Below are positions 56,182 through 63,928 of a DNA stretch of 64,000 nucleotides, piece after piece (positions within the stretch are counted from its first letter, which is position 1; each line of letters begins with the position of its first letter). Below the pieces are notes generated by a model that was given only the letters and a program-made list of their open reading frames with translations, made no database searches and was not told where the DNA came from. The translations under genes and the position numbers were made by a program. The stretch covers positions 32,269-96,268 of the forward strand of contig JALHNM010000010.1 in assembly GCA_022843485.1 (NCBI GenBank). Direction: 5' to 3'. The DNA comes from Fimbriimonadaceae bacterium. Its GTDB lineage: Bacteria > Armatimonadota > Fimbriimonadia > Fimbriimonadales > Fimbriimonadaceae.

Positions 56182-57032
56182 GCCGCCCTCTTCCGCATCG
56201 TCAGCACCACCGTGTTCACGTCCGTGCCCGAGGACCGGAACGCCTGGGGTTCGAGCGCGTGGAAGTGGTGGAGTTCGTCCTCCGCATCCAGCCACGCCCG
56301 GAACGCCGCGTGCTTCTTGTCCTGCCGGAACTCCACGCTGTTCGGCAGCACCGAGACCAGCATCCCGCCCGGCGCCAGCAACGAGAACGCGCGGCGCACG
56401 TGCTCGAGGTGGTCGATGAAAGGCGGGTTCATCACCACCGCGCCGATCTTGAAGGCGGCGGCCCCAGGCGCCTCGCGGAAAACCCCCGGCTGGCCTGCGA
56501 TCGGGCGTAGCGGCGTGGGGGGCGTCCAGAGTAGGAAGTCCTCCTGATAGAGGATGTAGGGCGCGCTCTGCGGCAGCTTCTTCGCGAGCGTCCGGGCCCG
56601 GTCCTTGTCGATCTCGACCGCGAGCACCTTGTAGCCCTGGCGCAGCAGCTCCAAGACGATCGCGCCCTCCCCCGCGCTCGGCTCGAGCACGTACTGCTCC
56701 TCGGGCAGATGCGGGATGTGCCCCACCAAGCGCTCGGCCACCATCGCGGGCGTAGGAAACCACCCGAGCTTCTTCCGCGAGTCGCGCAGGGTCTCGATCA
56801 CCCCGCCCGTGATCGTCGCCTCGACGAGCTCCCGCAGCTCGGTCTCGTTGACCGCAGCGTCGATGCCGAAGACGTGGGCCTTGCGCCGGGTGTTCCACTT
56901 GCCCCCGAGAGCCTCGAGAACGTCGTTCACCTTCTTGTACGAGGGCCGGTCGAGGCGCTCGGTGATCACGATCTCCGTGCCCTTGATCTCGAGGTTCTCG
57001 AGAATCCGTTGCGTGTGCTCGTCAATGCGCAT
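56178..57032 (-). CDS. Class I DNA (adenine) methyltransferase (284 aa)
   Basis: Motif I is VLEPSAGEGAIVLE (115-128) and motif IV is VVMNPPFI (199-206), the NPPF form used by N6-adenine and some other exocyclic-amine methylases. FPTPAMVAERL precedes motif I, as in gamma-class-like phage methylases. The N-terminal 60 residues form a small domain (KVNDVLEALGGKWN) of unknown role. It may protect phage DNA from host restriction. Target sequence cannot be read from the protein. Confidence 0.82.
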   Translation of the reverse strand: MRIDEHTQRILENLEIKGTEIVITERLDRPSYKKVNDVLEALGGKWNTRRKAHVFGIDAAVNETELRELVEATITGGVIETLRDSRKKLGWFPTPAMVAERLVGHIPHLPEEQYVLEPSAGEGAIVLELLRQGYKVLAVEIDKDRARTLAKKLPQSAPYILYQEDFLLWTPPTPLRPIAGQPGVFREAPGAAAFKIGAVVMNPPFIDHLEHVRRAFSLLAPGGMLVSVLPNSVEFRQDKKHAAFRAWLDAEDELHHFHALEPQAFRSSGTDVNTVVLTMRKRAA

Positions 57033-57034
57033 GA

Positions 57035-57286
57035 TCAATATCCTCTTCGGCCGGAAAGCATGGTCACTACGAAGTCGTCCAGGGCGCACAACATCCGCGC
57101 GAGGCGCACGCCGAAGCCGCGCCCGGCGTTGATCTCGAGAATGGCTGCCTGGTGCTCCTTCTGAAAAGCACCTCGGCCCTTGGCAGGCTTCTCTTCGAGG
57201 ATGTCCTTGAGGGTCGTGATGTCGTGGTGGACGACCCGGACCAACTGCAAGAGGAGGGTCCGCCGTCTGTCGAAAGTGTCGCTCAT
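57035..57286 (-). CDS. Hypothetical protein (83 aa)
   Basis: Two long helices (RRTLLLQLVRVVHHDITTL, VRLARMLCALDDFVV) with a basic middle (KPAKGRGAFQK). No zinc or membrane motif. Lies two bases upstream of the methylase start. Function unknown. Confidence 0.64.
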   Translation of the reverse strand: MSDTFDRRRTLLLQLVRVVHHDITTLKDILEEKPAKGRGAFQKEHQAAILEINAGRGFGVRLARMLCALDDFVVTMLSGRRGY

Positions 57287-57291
57287 CGAAC

Positions 57292-57597
57292 TCAGCCTTT
57301 CTTTTCTTCGCGCGCTCGGAGCGACTCGTCCAGGTACTTGAGGACCGCTTTCCCCGCGAACGCGAGGGCGCCCTTGCCCGCCTCCTCCAACACCTTCAGC
57401 TTCGCCTCGGCTGCGTCCGCTCGCTCCGTAGCCCCGTCGGCCTCGTCGACCTCGTCGGTCCAGAGCTGCGCGGCTTGCGCCATGCGCTCGCGCACGCGCT
57501 CCTCGAAGCGGGCGCTCGACATATCCACCACGTCGATGGAGTCGAAGGCTTCGAGCGCGTACTTGACGAGGGCCTCGTGTCGTTCGGTGGGGGTCAC
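57292..57597 (-). CDS. Helical hypothetical protein (101 aa)
   Basis: GTG start in the stop of the 334-aa gene. Strongly helical, with EERVRERMAQAAQLW and EADGATERADAAEAKLKVLEE. Coiled-coil character. Function unknown. Confidence 0.62.
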   Translation of the reverse strand: MTPTERHEALVKYALEAFDSIDVVDMSSARFEERVRERMAQAAQLWTDEVDEADGATERADAAEAKLKVLEEAGKGALAFAGKAVLKYLDESLRAREEKKG

Positions 57598-58598
57598 GAC
57601 CGCTCCCCGAGTCCGGGGATGGCCCAGTCGAGCTGGAGGTCGTGCGCCATCGCGAGCTTGAGCCACGCCTCGTTGGGGGCCTGCGGCACCGGCTCCACGA
57701 CCGGGACCGCGATCGAAGCCCGGCGCGCCCGCGTGTTCGCGGCGACGAGCTGGCGCAGCTCCCCGATCATGGGGCTGGCCTCGTTGTACTTGGCGACGAC
57801 CGCCTCGACCTCCGCCTCGGACACGCCCGCCGCCTTCGCGAGCGCCGCGACCGTCATGCCGAGGGCGAGAGGCTCGGGGCTAGGCTCGGGGCTACCGCCC
57901 TGAATCAGGCGGAGCTTCGGGGGCTCCTCCGCAGGAGGGAACACGCGAAGCACCTTCAGCGGCGGCTTCCCTTCGAGCTGCAGCGTGTCGCCCACCTTGA
58001 TGGCCGGCTGCTCGGCGGCAAGCGCCTTCCGCTCGACCTCTTCCTCCGCCCTCTTTTCGGTCTCCCGCTGCGCCTTCCGCTCGGCCGCTTCCTTCTGCCA
58101 GATCCGCAGCATCGAGGCCCAGAGCACGTTCAGCTCCTCGAGCTTCTTCTCGGGCCACTCCCCCGCCCGATAGAGGTTCATCATGTCGGGCCGGTCCGTG
58201 CGCGGGCTGATGCTGACGGTCGTGTAGAACTTCACGTCGAAGTAATCCGTCATCAGGTCGGAGCCGTCGTGATTGAAGTCCCCGAGCTTCTGCTCGATGC
58301 GCTCCCGCAACGCGAGCCCGAACTCGGACGCGAGCGTACTCATGTGCCGGACGTGCCTGCCCTCCACGTCGTCGATGACGCGGTCGCGGTTCCAGTACGC
58401 CCGCGCGAAGAGCTCGTCCTCCGCCGGCAGCGGCGCGAAGCTCACCGAGATCGAGTTGTACTCGCTCGTCACCGACCACTTCCCCTTCGGCAGCACCCCG
58501 AGCGTCGCCTCGAGCCGAATCTCCTTGCGGATGATCTCCGCCACTTCCTTCGTGCGAAGGGCCTCGTTGTACCTCGAACCGTAAACTCGCTTGGTCAT
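57594..58598 (-). CDS. LPD29-like phage protein (334 aa)
   Basis: The N-terminal region (RTKEVAEIIRKEIRLEA, LPKGKWSVTSEYNSISVSF) matches the helix and strand order of LPD29-type domains found in large phage polyproteins and phage-encoded small proteins. A charged helical linker and a C-terminal TVAALAKAAGVSEAEVEAVV, a possible helix-turn-helix, follow. Function unknown. Starts MTKR after the 30-bp intergenic repeat, like the 182-aa gene. Confidence 0.6.
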   Translation of the reverse strand: MTKRVYGSRYNEALRTKEVAEIIRKEIRLEATLGVLPKGKWSVTSEYNSISVSFAPLPAEDELFARAYWNRDRVIDDVEGRHVRHMSTLASEFGLALRERIEQKLGDFNHDGSDLMTDYFDVKFYTTVSISPRTDRPDMMNLYRAGEWPEKKLEELNVLWASMLRIWQKEAAERKAQRETEKRAEEEVERKALAAEQPAIKVGDTLQLEGKPPLKVLRVFPPAEEPPKLRLIQGGSPEPSPEPLALGMTVAALAKAAGVSEAEVEAVVAKYNEASPMIGELRQLVAANTRARRASIAVPVVEPVPQAPNEAWLKLAMAHDLQLDWAIPGLGERS

Positions 58599-58616
58599 CT
58601 TCCTTCTCCTCGTTCT

Positions 58617-58646
58617 TCCTGACGTACTATGCGCCCGCCGTATTCA
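58617..58646. repeat. 30-bp intergenic repeat, copy A
   Basis: 26 of 30 bases match the element at 60781-60810 (TCCTGACG, three bases, TATGCGCC, one base, GCCGTATTCA). Both copies begin at the stop codon of the upstream minus gene and end about 20 bases before a minus-strand MTK start. Confidence 0.75.
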
Positions 58647-59963
58647 CAACGGGCGGAGGTAGCCTCGCGCTTCGACGCGGTGTGCCTCGGTGGGGTTGGT
58701 CTCGCCTTCGAGCGCCGCGACGGCCAGGGCCAGCACGCGCTCCTGCTCCTCGGGCGTGCGCGGGTTCGGGAGCCGGGGCATCAGCGCCCGCGCCTCGGTG
58801 ACCATCGCTCGCACCGTCGCCGAGCTGGGGGTCGGCGCGCTCGCCTCGCGGGTCGCGCCCGCCCTCATGCGCACGAGCACGGGCGCAAGCTCCGCCCGGA
58901 AGTCCTTCACCCGGTCGCGATGCCTCTCGAGCTGCATCGGCGTGCAGGTGCACTGCCGCACGGCCAGCCCGCACGCGCTCGAGCTGCTCGGGCACGGGTT
59001 CATCGCAGCAACGATCCAAGGCCGCCCAGCTCCGATCTTGCGCTGGTGCTCGCGCAAGGCCGCGAGCACGGCCTTGGGCGACTCCGTGACCTCGTCGAGC
59101 ATCAGCACGCCGTGGAGCGCGAGCGTCACCTCTCCGGGCCGCCAGGGCGCTCCGCCCCCGACCACGGCCGCCTGGCTCGCCGTGTGGTGCGGCGCTCGGA
59201 ACGGGCGCACCCCGGTCAACGGCAGCCCCGCCACGCTCGCGATCCGTCGAATCTGCCGGCGCTCGGCCGGGGTCGTCTCGGGCAAGATCTCGGTCAGCCG
59301 CCGGGCCAGCATCGTGCGCCCCGAACCGGGGGGCCCTACGAGCGTCACCCCGAGCCCAGCCACGGCCGCGACCGTCACCGCGCGAACCGCCTCGGGCTGC
59401 CCCACGAAGTCGCTGAGGTCCATGGGGGCGTCCCCCTTGACCTTGTAGGCCTCCTCAGCCTCGTCGCGCGTCAGGAGCCCCGTGGCGGGGTCCTGGGCGG
59501 TCGCGACCGCCTGGGCGAGCGTCCACACCGGCAAGTACCCGGGCAGCCCGTTCCCCGTGTCCCCCGAGAGCACCGCAGCGCCCCCGCGCTTCTGCGCGAG
59601 CTCGGCCACGGGGAACGCCCCGACCGCCGACCGGACCTGCCCGCCCAGGGACAGCTCCCCGAAGAAGACCAGATTCTTCTCCCGGGGCACCACCACCTCC
59701 ATCGCCGCGAGCGCGAACGCCAGATCGAGCCCGCTCGACCGGAACGCCTTGGGCAACGGCTGCCCGTCCAGGCGCTTCAGCGTCAGCTGCACATGCTCGA
59801 TCGGCTTCACCGAGTAGGTCGACGCCCGGACCCGTACCCGGATCTCCCGCAGCGCCGCCTCGCTCGTGATCCCGACGATATCGAGCCCGCCCGTGGTCGT
59901 CCGCTTCGCCTCGATGACGACCGGAATCGCCTCGAGCCCGTCAATGATTGCTGAGTTGATCAT
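58644..59963 (-). CDS. YifB/ComM-like AAA+ protein with altered Walker A (439 aa)
   Basis: The N-terminal Lon-C-like domain is recognisable (IVGITSEAALREIRVRV, SGLDLAFALAA). A ChlI/Mg-chelatase-type AAA+ module follows: GPPGSGRTMLA (210-220), FRAPHHTAS (255-263) and VLMLDE (286-291). The conserved Walker A lysine is Arg216, and the C-terminal zinc-ribbon region (NPCPSSSSACG, QCTC) is shortened. ComM relatives drive branch migration in transformation. A phage copy might act in recombination or replication; ATPase activity is in doubt because of the substitution. Confidence 0.85.
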   Translation of the reverse strand: MINSAIIDGLEAIPVVIEAKRTTTGGLDIVGITSEAALREIRVRVRASTYSVKPIEHVQLTLKRLDGQPLPKAFRSSGLDLAFALAAMEVVVPREKNLVFFGELSLGGQVRSAVGAFPVAELAQKRGGAAVLSGDTGNGLPGYLPVWTLAQAVATAQDPATGLLTRDEAEEAYKVKGDAPMDLSDFVGQPEAVRAVTVAAVAGLGVTLVGPPGSGRTMLARRLTEILPETTPAERRQIRRIASVAGLPLTGVRPFRAPHHTASQAAVVGGGAPWRPGEVTLALHGVLMLDEVTESPKAVLAALREHQRKIGAGRPWIVAAMNPCPSSSSACGLAVRQCTCTPMQLERHRDRVKDFRAELAPVLVRMRAGATREASAPTPSSATVRAMVTEARALMPRLPNPRTPEEQERVLALAVAALEGETNPTEAHRVEARGYLRPL

Positions 59964-60208
59964 GATGCAGGTCCTTCTTGTGCTTCGTCCGCGACCGCTT
60001 GCGCGGCGATGTTGTACGTCCAGTAGCCCGGGCCGCGGGACCACCGATCCCGGATCTCCTGGTCCTCCTCGACGGTGACGCCGTTGGTGATCCAGCGCCG
60101 GCGCCCGTTGACGAGCACCTCGCGGCAGCCGACCGCCTTGCCGTCGAAGGCATCCTCTTTCCGCACCAGGGCCAGCACCTCGGCCGCCCGCTCTTTCGTC
60201 ATCGGCAT
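59960..60208 (-). CDS. Hypothetical protein (82 aa)
   Basis: GGAGGACTGATC supports the ATG. Helical N-terminus (MTKERAAEVLALVRKED), strand pair with GCREVLVNGRRRWI and an aromatic WSRGPGYWTYN. Overlaps the YifB-like start. Function unknown. Confidence 0.65.
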   Translation of the reverse strand: MPMTKERAAEVLALVRKEDAFDGKAVGCREVLVNGRRRWITNGVTVEEDQEIRDRWSRGPGYWTYNIAAQAVADEAQEGPAS

Positions 60209-60210
60209 GA

Positions 60211-60759
60211 TCAGTCCTCCTCCGGTTCCTCGTTGATCCAAGCAGCAGCGGCCGCCTCGATGTCGTCGAGCGAGACCTTGCCCGCCTTGTGCAGCACCTC
60301 GAGCGCGCCCCAGCCCGCGCGCGAGCCGCCGCTCCGAACCCGCGCCATCATGCGGACCGTGTCGAGGTTCCGCGGTGCCGCCTTGAGCGCGTCGAGCACC
60401 GCAAGGTGCACCCCGAGCCCGGGCCCATCCTCCGCCGAGGCGGCGGGGCGCGCCTCCGCCTTGCCGTCCTTCCGCAGGAAGAAGCGGATCTCCGTGCTCG
60501 CGTTGCGCGAGGTCTGGCAACGGAACGAAATCTCCGTCCATAGGTCGACCTCGCGGCTGCCCTCGTAGTGCCGGAGCACCCACTTCTCGCCCTTCGGCAG
60601 AACCTCGGGAGCCGCATCGAGCCCCGTGCCCCACAACTTGCGCTTGTCGCAGCAAGGGTTGCGCACGTCCGCCGTCAGCTCGTAGACGCCCTCAGGCATC
60701 TCGCGCAAACGCGCGGCGAGCTGCTCCGGGTCGTACTTCACTGCGTTCTTCTTGGTCAT
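60211..60759 (-). CDS. Hypothetical protein (182 aa)
   Basis: N-terminal mixed fold with NPCCDKRKLWG, strands (REVDLWTEISFRC, STEIRFFLRKDG) and a helical C-terminus with an acidic end. Follows the same 30-bp element as the LPD29-like gene, and both start MTK. Function unknown. Confidence 0.64.
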   Translation of the reverse strand: MTKKNAVKYDPEQLAARLREMPEGVYELTADVRNPCCDKRKLWGTGLDAAPEVLPKGEKWVLRHYEGSREVDLWTEISFRCQTSRNASTEIRFFLRKDGKAEARPAASAEDGPGLGVHLAVLDALKAAPRNLDTVRMMARVRSGGSRAGWGALEVLHKAGKVSLDDIEAAAAAWINEEPEED

Positions 60760-60780
60760 CTTCGTTTCCCTTCCTGCGAA

Positions 60781-60810
60781 TCCTGACGCTGTATGCGCCT
60801 GCCGTATTCA
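60781..60810. repeat. 30-bp intergenic repeat, copy B
   Basis: Second copy of the element described at 58617-58646. Read on the minus strand it starts TGAATACGGCAGGCGCATA, beginning with the stop codon of the upstream gene. Candidate shared promoter or operator. Confidence 0.75.
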
Positions 60811-61086
60811 ATCGAATCGTCGAAGTTCCTCGAACGCCTCTCGGGTCCGGGCGTCGTCGAGCCCATGTGCTTTTGCGGCGCGGAGAAAGGCGCGCTGCGC
60901 CTCGCCTCGGTCCTCTTCTCGCGTCCGCTTCGCGAGGTCCGCCTTGCGACGCTCCACGAGCACCCGGAGCCCTTCGGGCGTCTTCGCGTGCCTCTTGCAC
61001 ACGTAGCCGCTCCCGATGAGCGTTCGGCAGGGCTCCCCCTTCGCGTTGGGGAGCCCGCACTGCCGATAGTGATCGTGGTTCCGCAT
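60808..61086 (-). CDS. Small zinc-binding protein (92 aa)
   Basis: CGLPNAKGEPCRTL and YVCKRHAK give three Cys and one His in the spacing of small treble-clef-like modules; the rest is a basic helix. Similar N-terminal modules occur in phage proteins that bind nucleic acid. Function not known. Confidence 0.7.
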   Translation of the reverse strand: MRNHDHYRQCGLPNAKGEPCRTLIGSGYVCKRHAKTPEGLRVLVERRKADLAKRTREEDRGEAQRAFLRAAKAHGLDDARTREAFEELRRFD

Positions 61087-61346
61087 CAGTCCTCGCCCCA
61101 GTTGGAGTCCGTCAGGAAGCCCGCGACCTCCGCCTCGGAGAGCGCGACGATGCCGGGGCCGACGGGGCCGGGCTCGAGCTGCGCCTTCTTGGTGAGCTTG
61201 CGCAGCTCCTCCCAGCCGTGGAGCGACCCGTCACCCCCGGCGAGCATCGCGCGGTGGTCCTCGACCTCCTCCACGGTGAACACCTCGGAGCCCTCGCCCA
61301 GGCACGTCACGGCGTCGCCGGCCTTGAAGTCATCGAACGTCTTCAT
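61086..61346 (-). CDS. Hypothetical protein (86 aa)
   Basis: Begins KTFDDFKAGDAVTCLGEGS, an SH3-like opening, with strands around a single cysteine and an acidic C-terminal helix. The start lies 17 bases inside the end of the 253-aa gene. Function unknown. Confidence 0.62.
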   Translation of the reverse strand: MKTFDDFKAGDAVTCLGEGSEVFTVEEVEDHRAMLAGGDGSLHGWEELRKLTKKAQLEPGPVGPGIVALSEAEVAGFLTDSNWGED

Positions 61347-62091
61347 CGCTGCTCTTTCCGTTGAAGGCCAGCTCTCGATCCCACACGAGAGACTCCCACA
61401 CGAGAGACTTGACGTGTCGGTCGAAGCGCCAGTCGAAGCGCCAGCCATCGCCGAGCAGCTTCTTTGCCGCGTGGCGCGTGCTGGGCGCGTCGCCGTAGTC
61501 CATCTCCTGCCGGTGCGCGCGGGTGAGCGCGTCCTCGAGCCCCTCCGCATCCGCGCTGAGGGCTGCAACTCGCGCCTCGTCGAGCGTGGCGCGGAGCTCC
61601 TGGGCGTGCCTCTTGGCGCGCTTGGCATAGTCGAGCGCGATGCGCTCGGCCGCGTTCTTCGGCTCGTAGCTCTCGACCTCGTCCCAGGCGCACACCGGGT
61701 GCGTCGCCTCGACCTCGTCCTCTTCGACGGTGTAGCCGAGCGCATCCCACCAGTCCTCGGCCGCCTCCCCGACCTCGTGCGGCTCGGGGACGGGCTTGCG
61801 GGCGACGCCGTCGCGCAGCTCGTAGGTGACATCCGTCCACCAGTCCGTGCCCTCGGCCCACGACTCCTCCAGGGTGTCGGTCAGCCACGCGAGCGCGATG
61901 CGGATGCACTCGGCGGGCTTGCACGAGCCGTCCGCAGACTGCCGGCCGATGTTCTCCCCGTTGACGAGGATCTGGTGCTCGGGCTGGCCCAGCTCGACGA
62001 CGCACACGCCGTCGTCGTAGGTCACTGCGTAGTGCGTCCCTGCGGGGAGGTACGTCGCATAGAAATCCTGGTCGCTCATGAAGTCGCTCAT
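61330..62091 (-). CDS. Hypothetical protein with two tandem micro-duplications (253 aa)
   Basis: The N-terminus is strand-rich (YAVTYDDGVCVVELG), followed by a long helical region with Trp- and Glu-rich segments. The C-terminus has two exact tandem repeats (WRFDWRFD and SLVWESLVWD). Preceded by the structured leader at 62092-62250. Function unknown. Confidence 0.7.
   Translation of the reverse strand: MSDFMSDQDFYATYLPAGTHYAVTYDDGVCVVELGQPEHQILVNGENIGRQSADGSCKPAECIRIALAWLTDTLEESWAEGTDWWTDVTYELRDGVARKPVPEPHEVGEAAEDWWDALGYTVEEDEVEATHPVCAWDEVESYEPKNAAERIALDYAKRAKRHAQELRATLDEARVAALSADAEGLEDALTRAHRQEMDYGDAPSTRHAAKKLLGDGWRFDWRFDRHVKSLVWESLVWDRELAFNGKSSDEDVR
61380..61443 (-). repeat. Two adjacent in-frame tandem micro-duplications
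   Basis: CCCACACGAGAGACT is duplicated head to tail (61380-61409), and ten bases later GTCGAAGCGCCA is duplicated (61420-61443). Both keep the frame of the 253-aa protein. Confidence 0.9.
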
Positions 62092-62250
62092 GGTCGTTCG
62101 TTTCCTTTCGTGGGTCCGCGACCCGAGCAAGCGCCCCGCCCCAGGAAGGTTGGAAGGGGAAGGCAGGGCAAGGCGCTTGCTCGGAGTGCGGGCCGATGCC
62201 CGTTCCGAGGCCCGGCTTTACCGGGCGGGTTGCATGGGGGTCCTCCGTCG
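62092..62250 (-). promoter_or_regulatory. Structured leader with putative 5-codon leader peptide
   Basis: Reading on the minus strand: GGAGG, then an ATG (62235) opening a 5-codon frame Met-Gln-Pro-Ala-Arg that stops at 62218 inside the loop of a CCCGG/CCGGG hairpin. Then comes a perfect 13-bp inverted repeat (CCGAGCAAGCGCC at 62123-62135 with its partner at 62172-62184) around a 36-base loop. It resembles an attenuator-type leader for the 253-aa gene. Confidence 0.5.
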
Positions 62251-62427
62251 TCAGGGGTGCGCGAGTACGCGATCCGCGACCCGCAACCAGAATCTCTGCG
62301 CGTCCGTCCAGGGACCGCCGCCCTTGCCTTCGCCGTGAGCGTAGGCCGCCGCGCAGAACCACCGCGACCGTTGCAGGCAGCGCCGGTACAACTCGTTGCG
62401 CTGCGCGAGGGTGAGTGGGGCTTTCAC
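62251..62427 (-). CDS. Small helical protein (58 aa)
   Basis: GTG start in the preceding stop (GTGA). LAQRNELYRRCLQRSRWF, a Gly-rich loop and a Trp helix at the end. Function unknown. Confidence 0.62.
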   Translation of the reverse strand: MKAPLTLAQRNELYRRCLQRSRWFCAAAYAHGEGKGGGPWTDAQRFWLRVADRVLAHP

Positions 62428-62672
62428 GGGTACGTGTACCCCAGCCCGAGCCGGACCTTCTTCGTGGTCGCGTCGCGGGCCGTGACGAGACGCCCCTCGG
62501 CCACGTCCACCAGCATCGCGCCATACTCGGCGATCGCTCGCCCGAGCCCCGCGATGTCCTCGGGCGCTCCCGCGAGAGCGCGCTCGAGTGCGCACTCCTC
62601 CCGCAAGAGCTCGGTGCGCAGGTTCGCGAGAACCTGCTTCGCCTTCTTCGCCTTCGCTTCGTGCTCGCTCAT
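62424..62672 (-). CDS. Helical hypothetical protein (82 aa)
   Basis: Charged helices (AKAKKAKQVLANLRTELLR, ALAGAPEDIAGLGRAIAEY), C-terminal basic strand VRLGLGYTYP. Overlaps both neighbours. Function unknown. Confidence 0.65.
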   Translation of the reverse strand: MSEHEAKAKKAKQVLANLRTELLREECALERALAGAPEDIAGLGRAIAEYGAMLVDVAEGRLVTARDATTKKVRLGLGYTYP

Positions 62673-63166
62673 GACTCCGCCTCCATCAGGTCCGTGTAGA
62701 GATCCGTGTGGTCGAGCCCGAGTTGGGTGAGAGTGACCTCCGCGATGAGGAGCGGCCGGGCGCCGCGCGCGTGCGGGAAGCCCGCATCGTCCAGGATCTT
62801 GTTCGCCTCGCGGGCCTGGACGCGCGCGTATCGAGCGCCCTCGCTGCACACGGACGCGACCTCGTACTCGGTCACGCCTTCGGCCTTGTCGAGCGTGCCC
62901 CAGATGTGCACGACGAGCACCTGGGCTGCCGCGATGGCGTCCGGCAGCGTCCAGTAGCCTGCGTGGTCCATCACGACATTCGCGTCCGAATCGAAGACGC
63001 GGAAGGCTTGCTCGACCTCCCCGGTCGCGCTGCGGCCCGACTCCGCCTCGAAGGCCCGCGCCCGTTCACACGCTTCCTTGATCGCGTCGTCGCGGCTGCC
63101 CTCGAAGCGATGCTCGGCGACGTGCTCCCCCTCCGCCCATACCGTGATGATCCATCGATCCTTCAT
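62669..63166 (-). CDS. Hypothetical protein (165 aa)
   Basis: Ferredoxin-like start (RWIITVWAEGEHVAEHRFEG), a strand with NVVMDHAGYWTLPDA and an alpha/beta C-terminus ending acidic. Overlaps both neighbours (ATGA). Function unknown. Confidence 0.68.
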   Translation of the reverse strand: MKDRWIITVWAEGEHVAEHRFEGSRDDAIKEACERARAFEAESGRSATGEVEQAFRVFDSDANVVMDHAGYWTLPDAIAAAQVLVVHIWGTLDKAEGVTEYEVASVCSEGARYARVQAREANKILDDAGFPHARGARPLLIAEVTLTQLGLDHTDLYTDLMEAES

Positions 63167-63513
63167 GGCAGCACCAGCCCCGGGATCGAGAAGTCGCACG
63201 GGTCATCCCCAGGCTCCTCATCGGCCACGTTGAACGTCAGGCCCAGGTTGAGCACCACGCTGCCGTCGGGGCGCGACTCGTCGCGGACGAGCGCCCGGAT
63301 CTCCTCGGCCACCTCGCCGCCGCCGTCGTCCACGTCGCCGCAAGCGGCTCTCGCGATGTAGACCGCGCAACGCTCCGCCTCCGCCGCCGTCATCCGGGGG
63401 ATGGCCCAGCCATTCCAGTACCCCGTGATCTCGAGAGCCTCGAAGGGAGGCTCCTGCCCGTCCTCGGCTTGCATGTCGAGGGCGACCCGGATCGTGTTCT
63501 TCTTTCGTGCCAT
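63163..63513 (-). CDS. Hypothetical protein (116 aa)
   Basis: Basic start MARKKNTIRVALDMQ, aromatic strand EALEITGYWNGWAIP, helix, and an acidic C-terminal domain with SVVLNLGLTFNV. Preceded by two hairpins. Function unknown. Confidence 0.68.
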   Translation of the reverse strand: MARKKNTIRVALDMQAEDGQEPPFEALEITGYWNGWAIPRMTAAEAERCAVYIARAACGDVDDGGGEVAEEIRALVRDESRPDGSVVLNLGLTFNVADEEPGDDPCDFSIPGLVLP

Positions 63514-63580
63514 GTGCCTTCCCTACCTTCTGGGCCTTCCTGCCCTCTCTCACCTCGACGAGTCGAGAGGAGAGAGCGCA

Positions 63581-63601
63581 GCACGTTCGCGAGGAACGTG
63601 C
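63581..63601 (-). terminator. Perfect 8-bp hairpin after the 55-aa gene
   Basis: GCACGTTC and GAACGTGC around a 5-base loop, ten bases after the minus-strand stop codon. A second, imperfect hairpin with CTCGA and TCGAG arms follows. There is no U-run, so termination or processing are both possible. Confidence 0.5.
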
Positions 63602-63610
63602 GGCTCGTGC

Positions 63611-63778
63611 TTAGGCGACGCGCAGCAGTCGGTAGACCGTCGGCTTCTGGCCCGAAAGCGCATACCGCTTGCGCGTGCTTTCCCCGACGTTCAACTCGGT
63701 CGGCTGCTTCTCTCCCGGCAACACCGTGCCGTACGTTCGCACGTACACGTTGCCCTCGCTCACGTCGTCGCCGAGCAC
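63611..63778 (-). CDS. Small hypothetical protein (55 aa)
   Basis: GTG start. Strand-rich sequence with NVYVRTYGTVLPGE, TELNVGESTRKRYALSG and TVYRLLRVA: a convincing protein-like pattern rather than noise. An upstream in-frame stop lies ten codons before the start. No clear ribosome site is seen, so the start is uncertain. Followed by a hairpin. Function unknown. Confidence 0.5.
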   Translation of the reverse strand: MLGDDVSEGNVYVRTYGTVLPGEKQPTELNVGESTRKRYALSGQKPTVYRLLRVA

Positions 63779-63928
63779 GTTGGCATCGTGACCGTCCGAC
63801 GTAGACCCTCACGGGTTCACCGCCTGGTGGGCGGCCCGTCGGACCGTGGGAAGCGCCCAATCGGCGGAGTCGGCGAGGATGTGGTTCACCTGCGACTACT
63901 CACAACGAAAGAGTGGAGTCGGCATCGA

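Noticed and set aside
55903..57032. Restriction-modification system (XRE controller plus methyltransferase)
   Set aside because: No restriction endonuclease gene is visible beside the pair; more likely a solitary phage methylase with a regulator.
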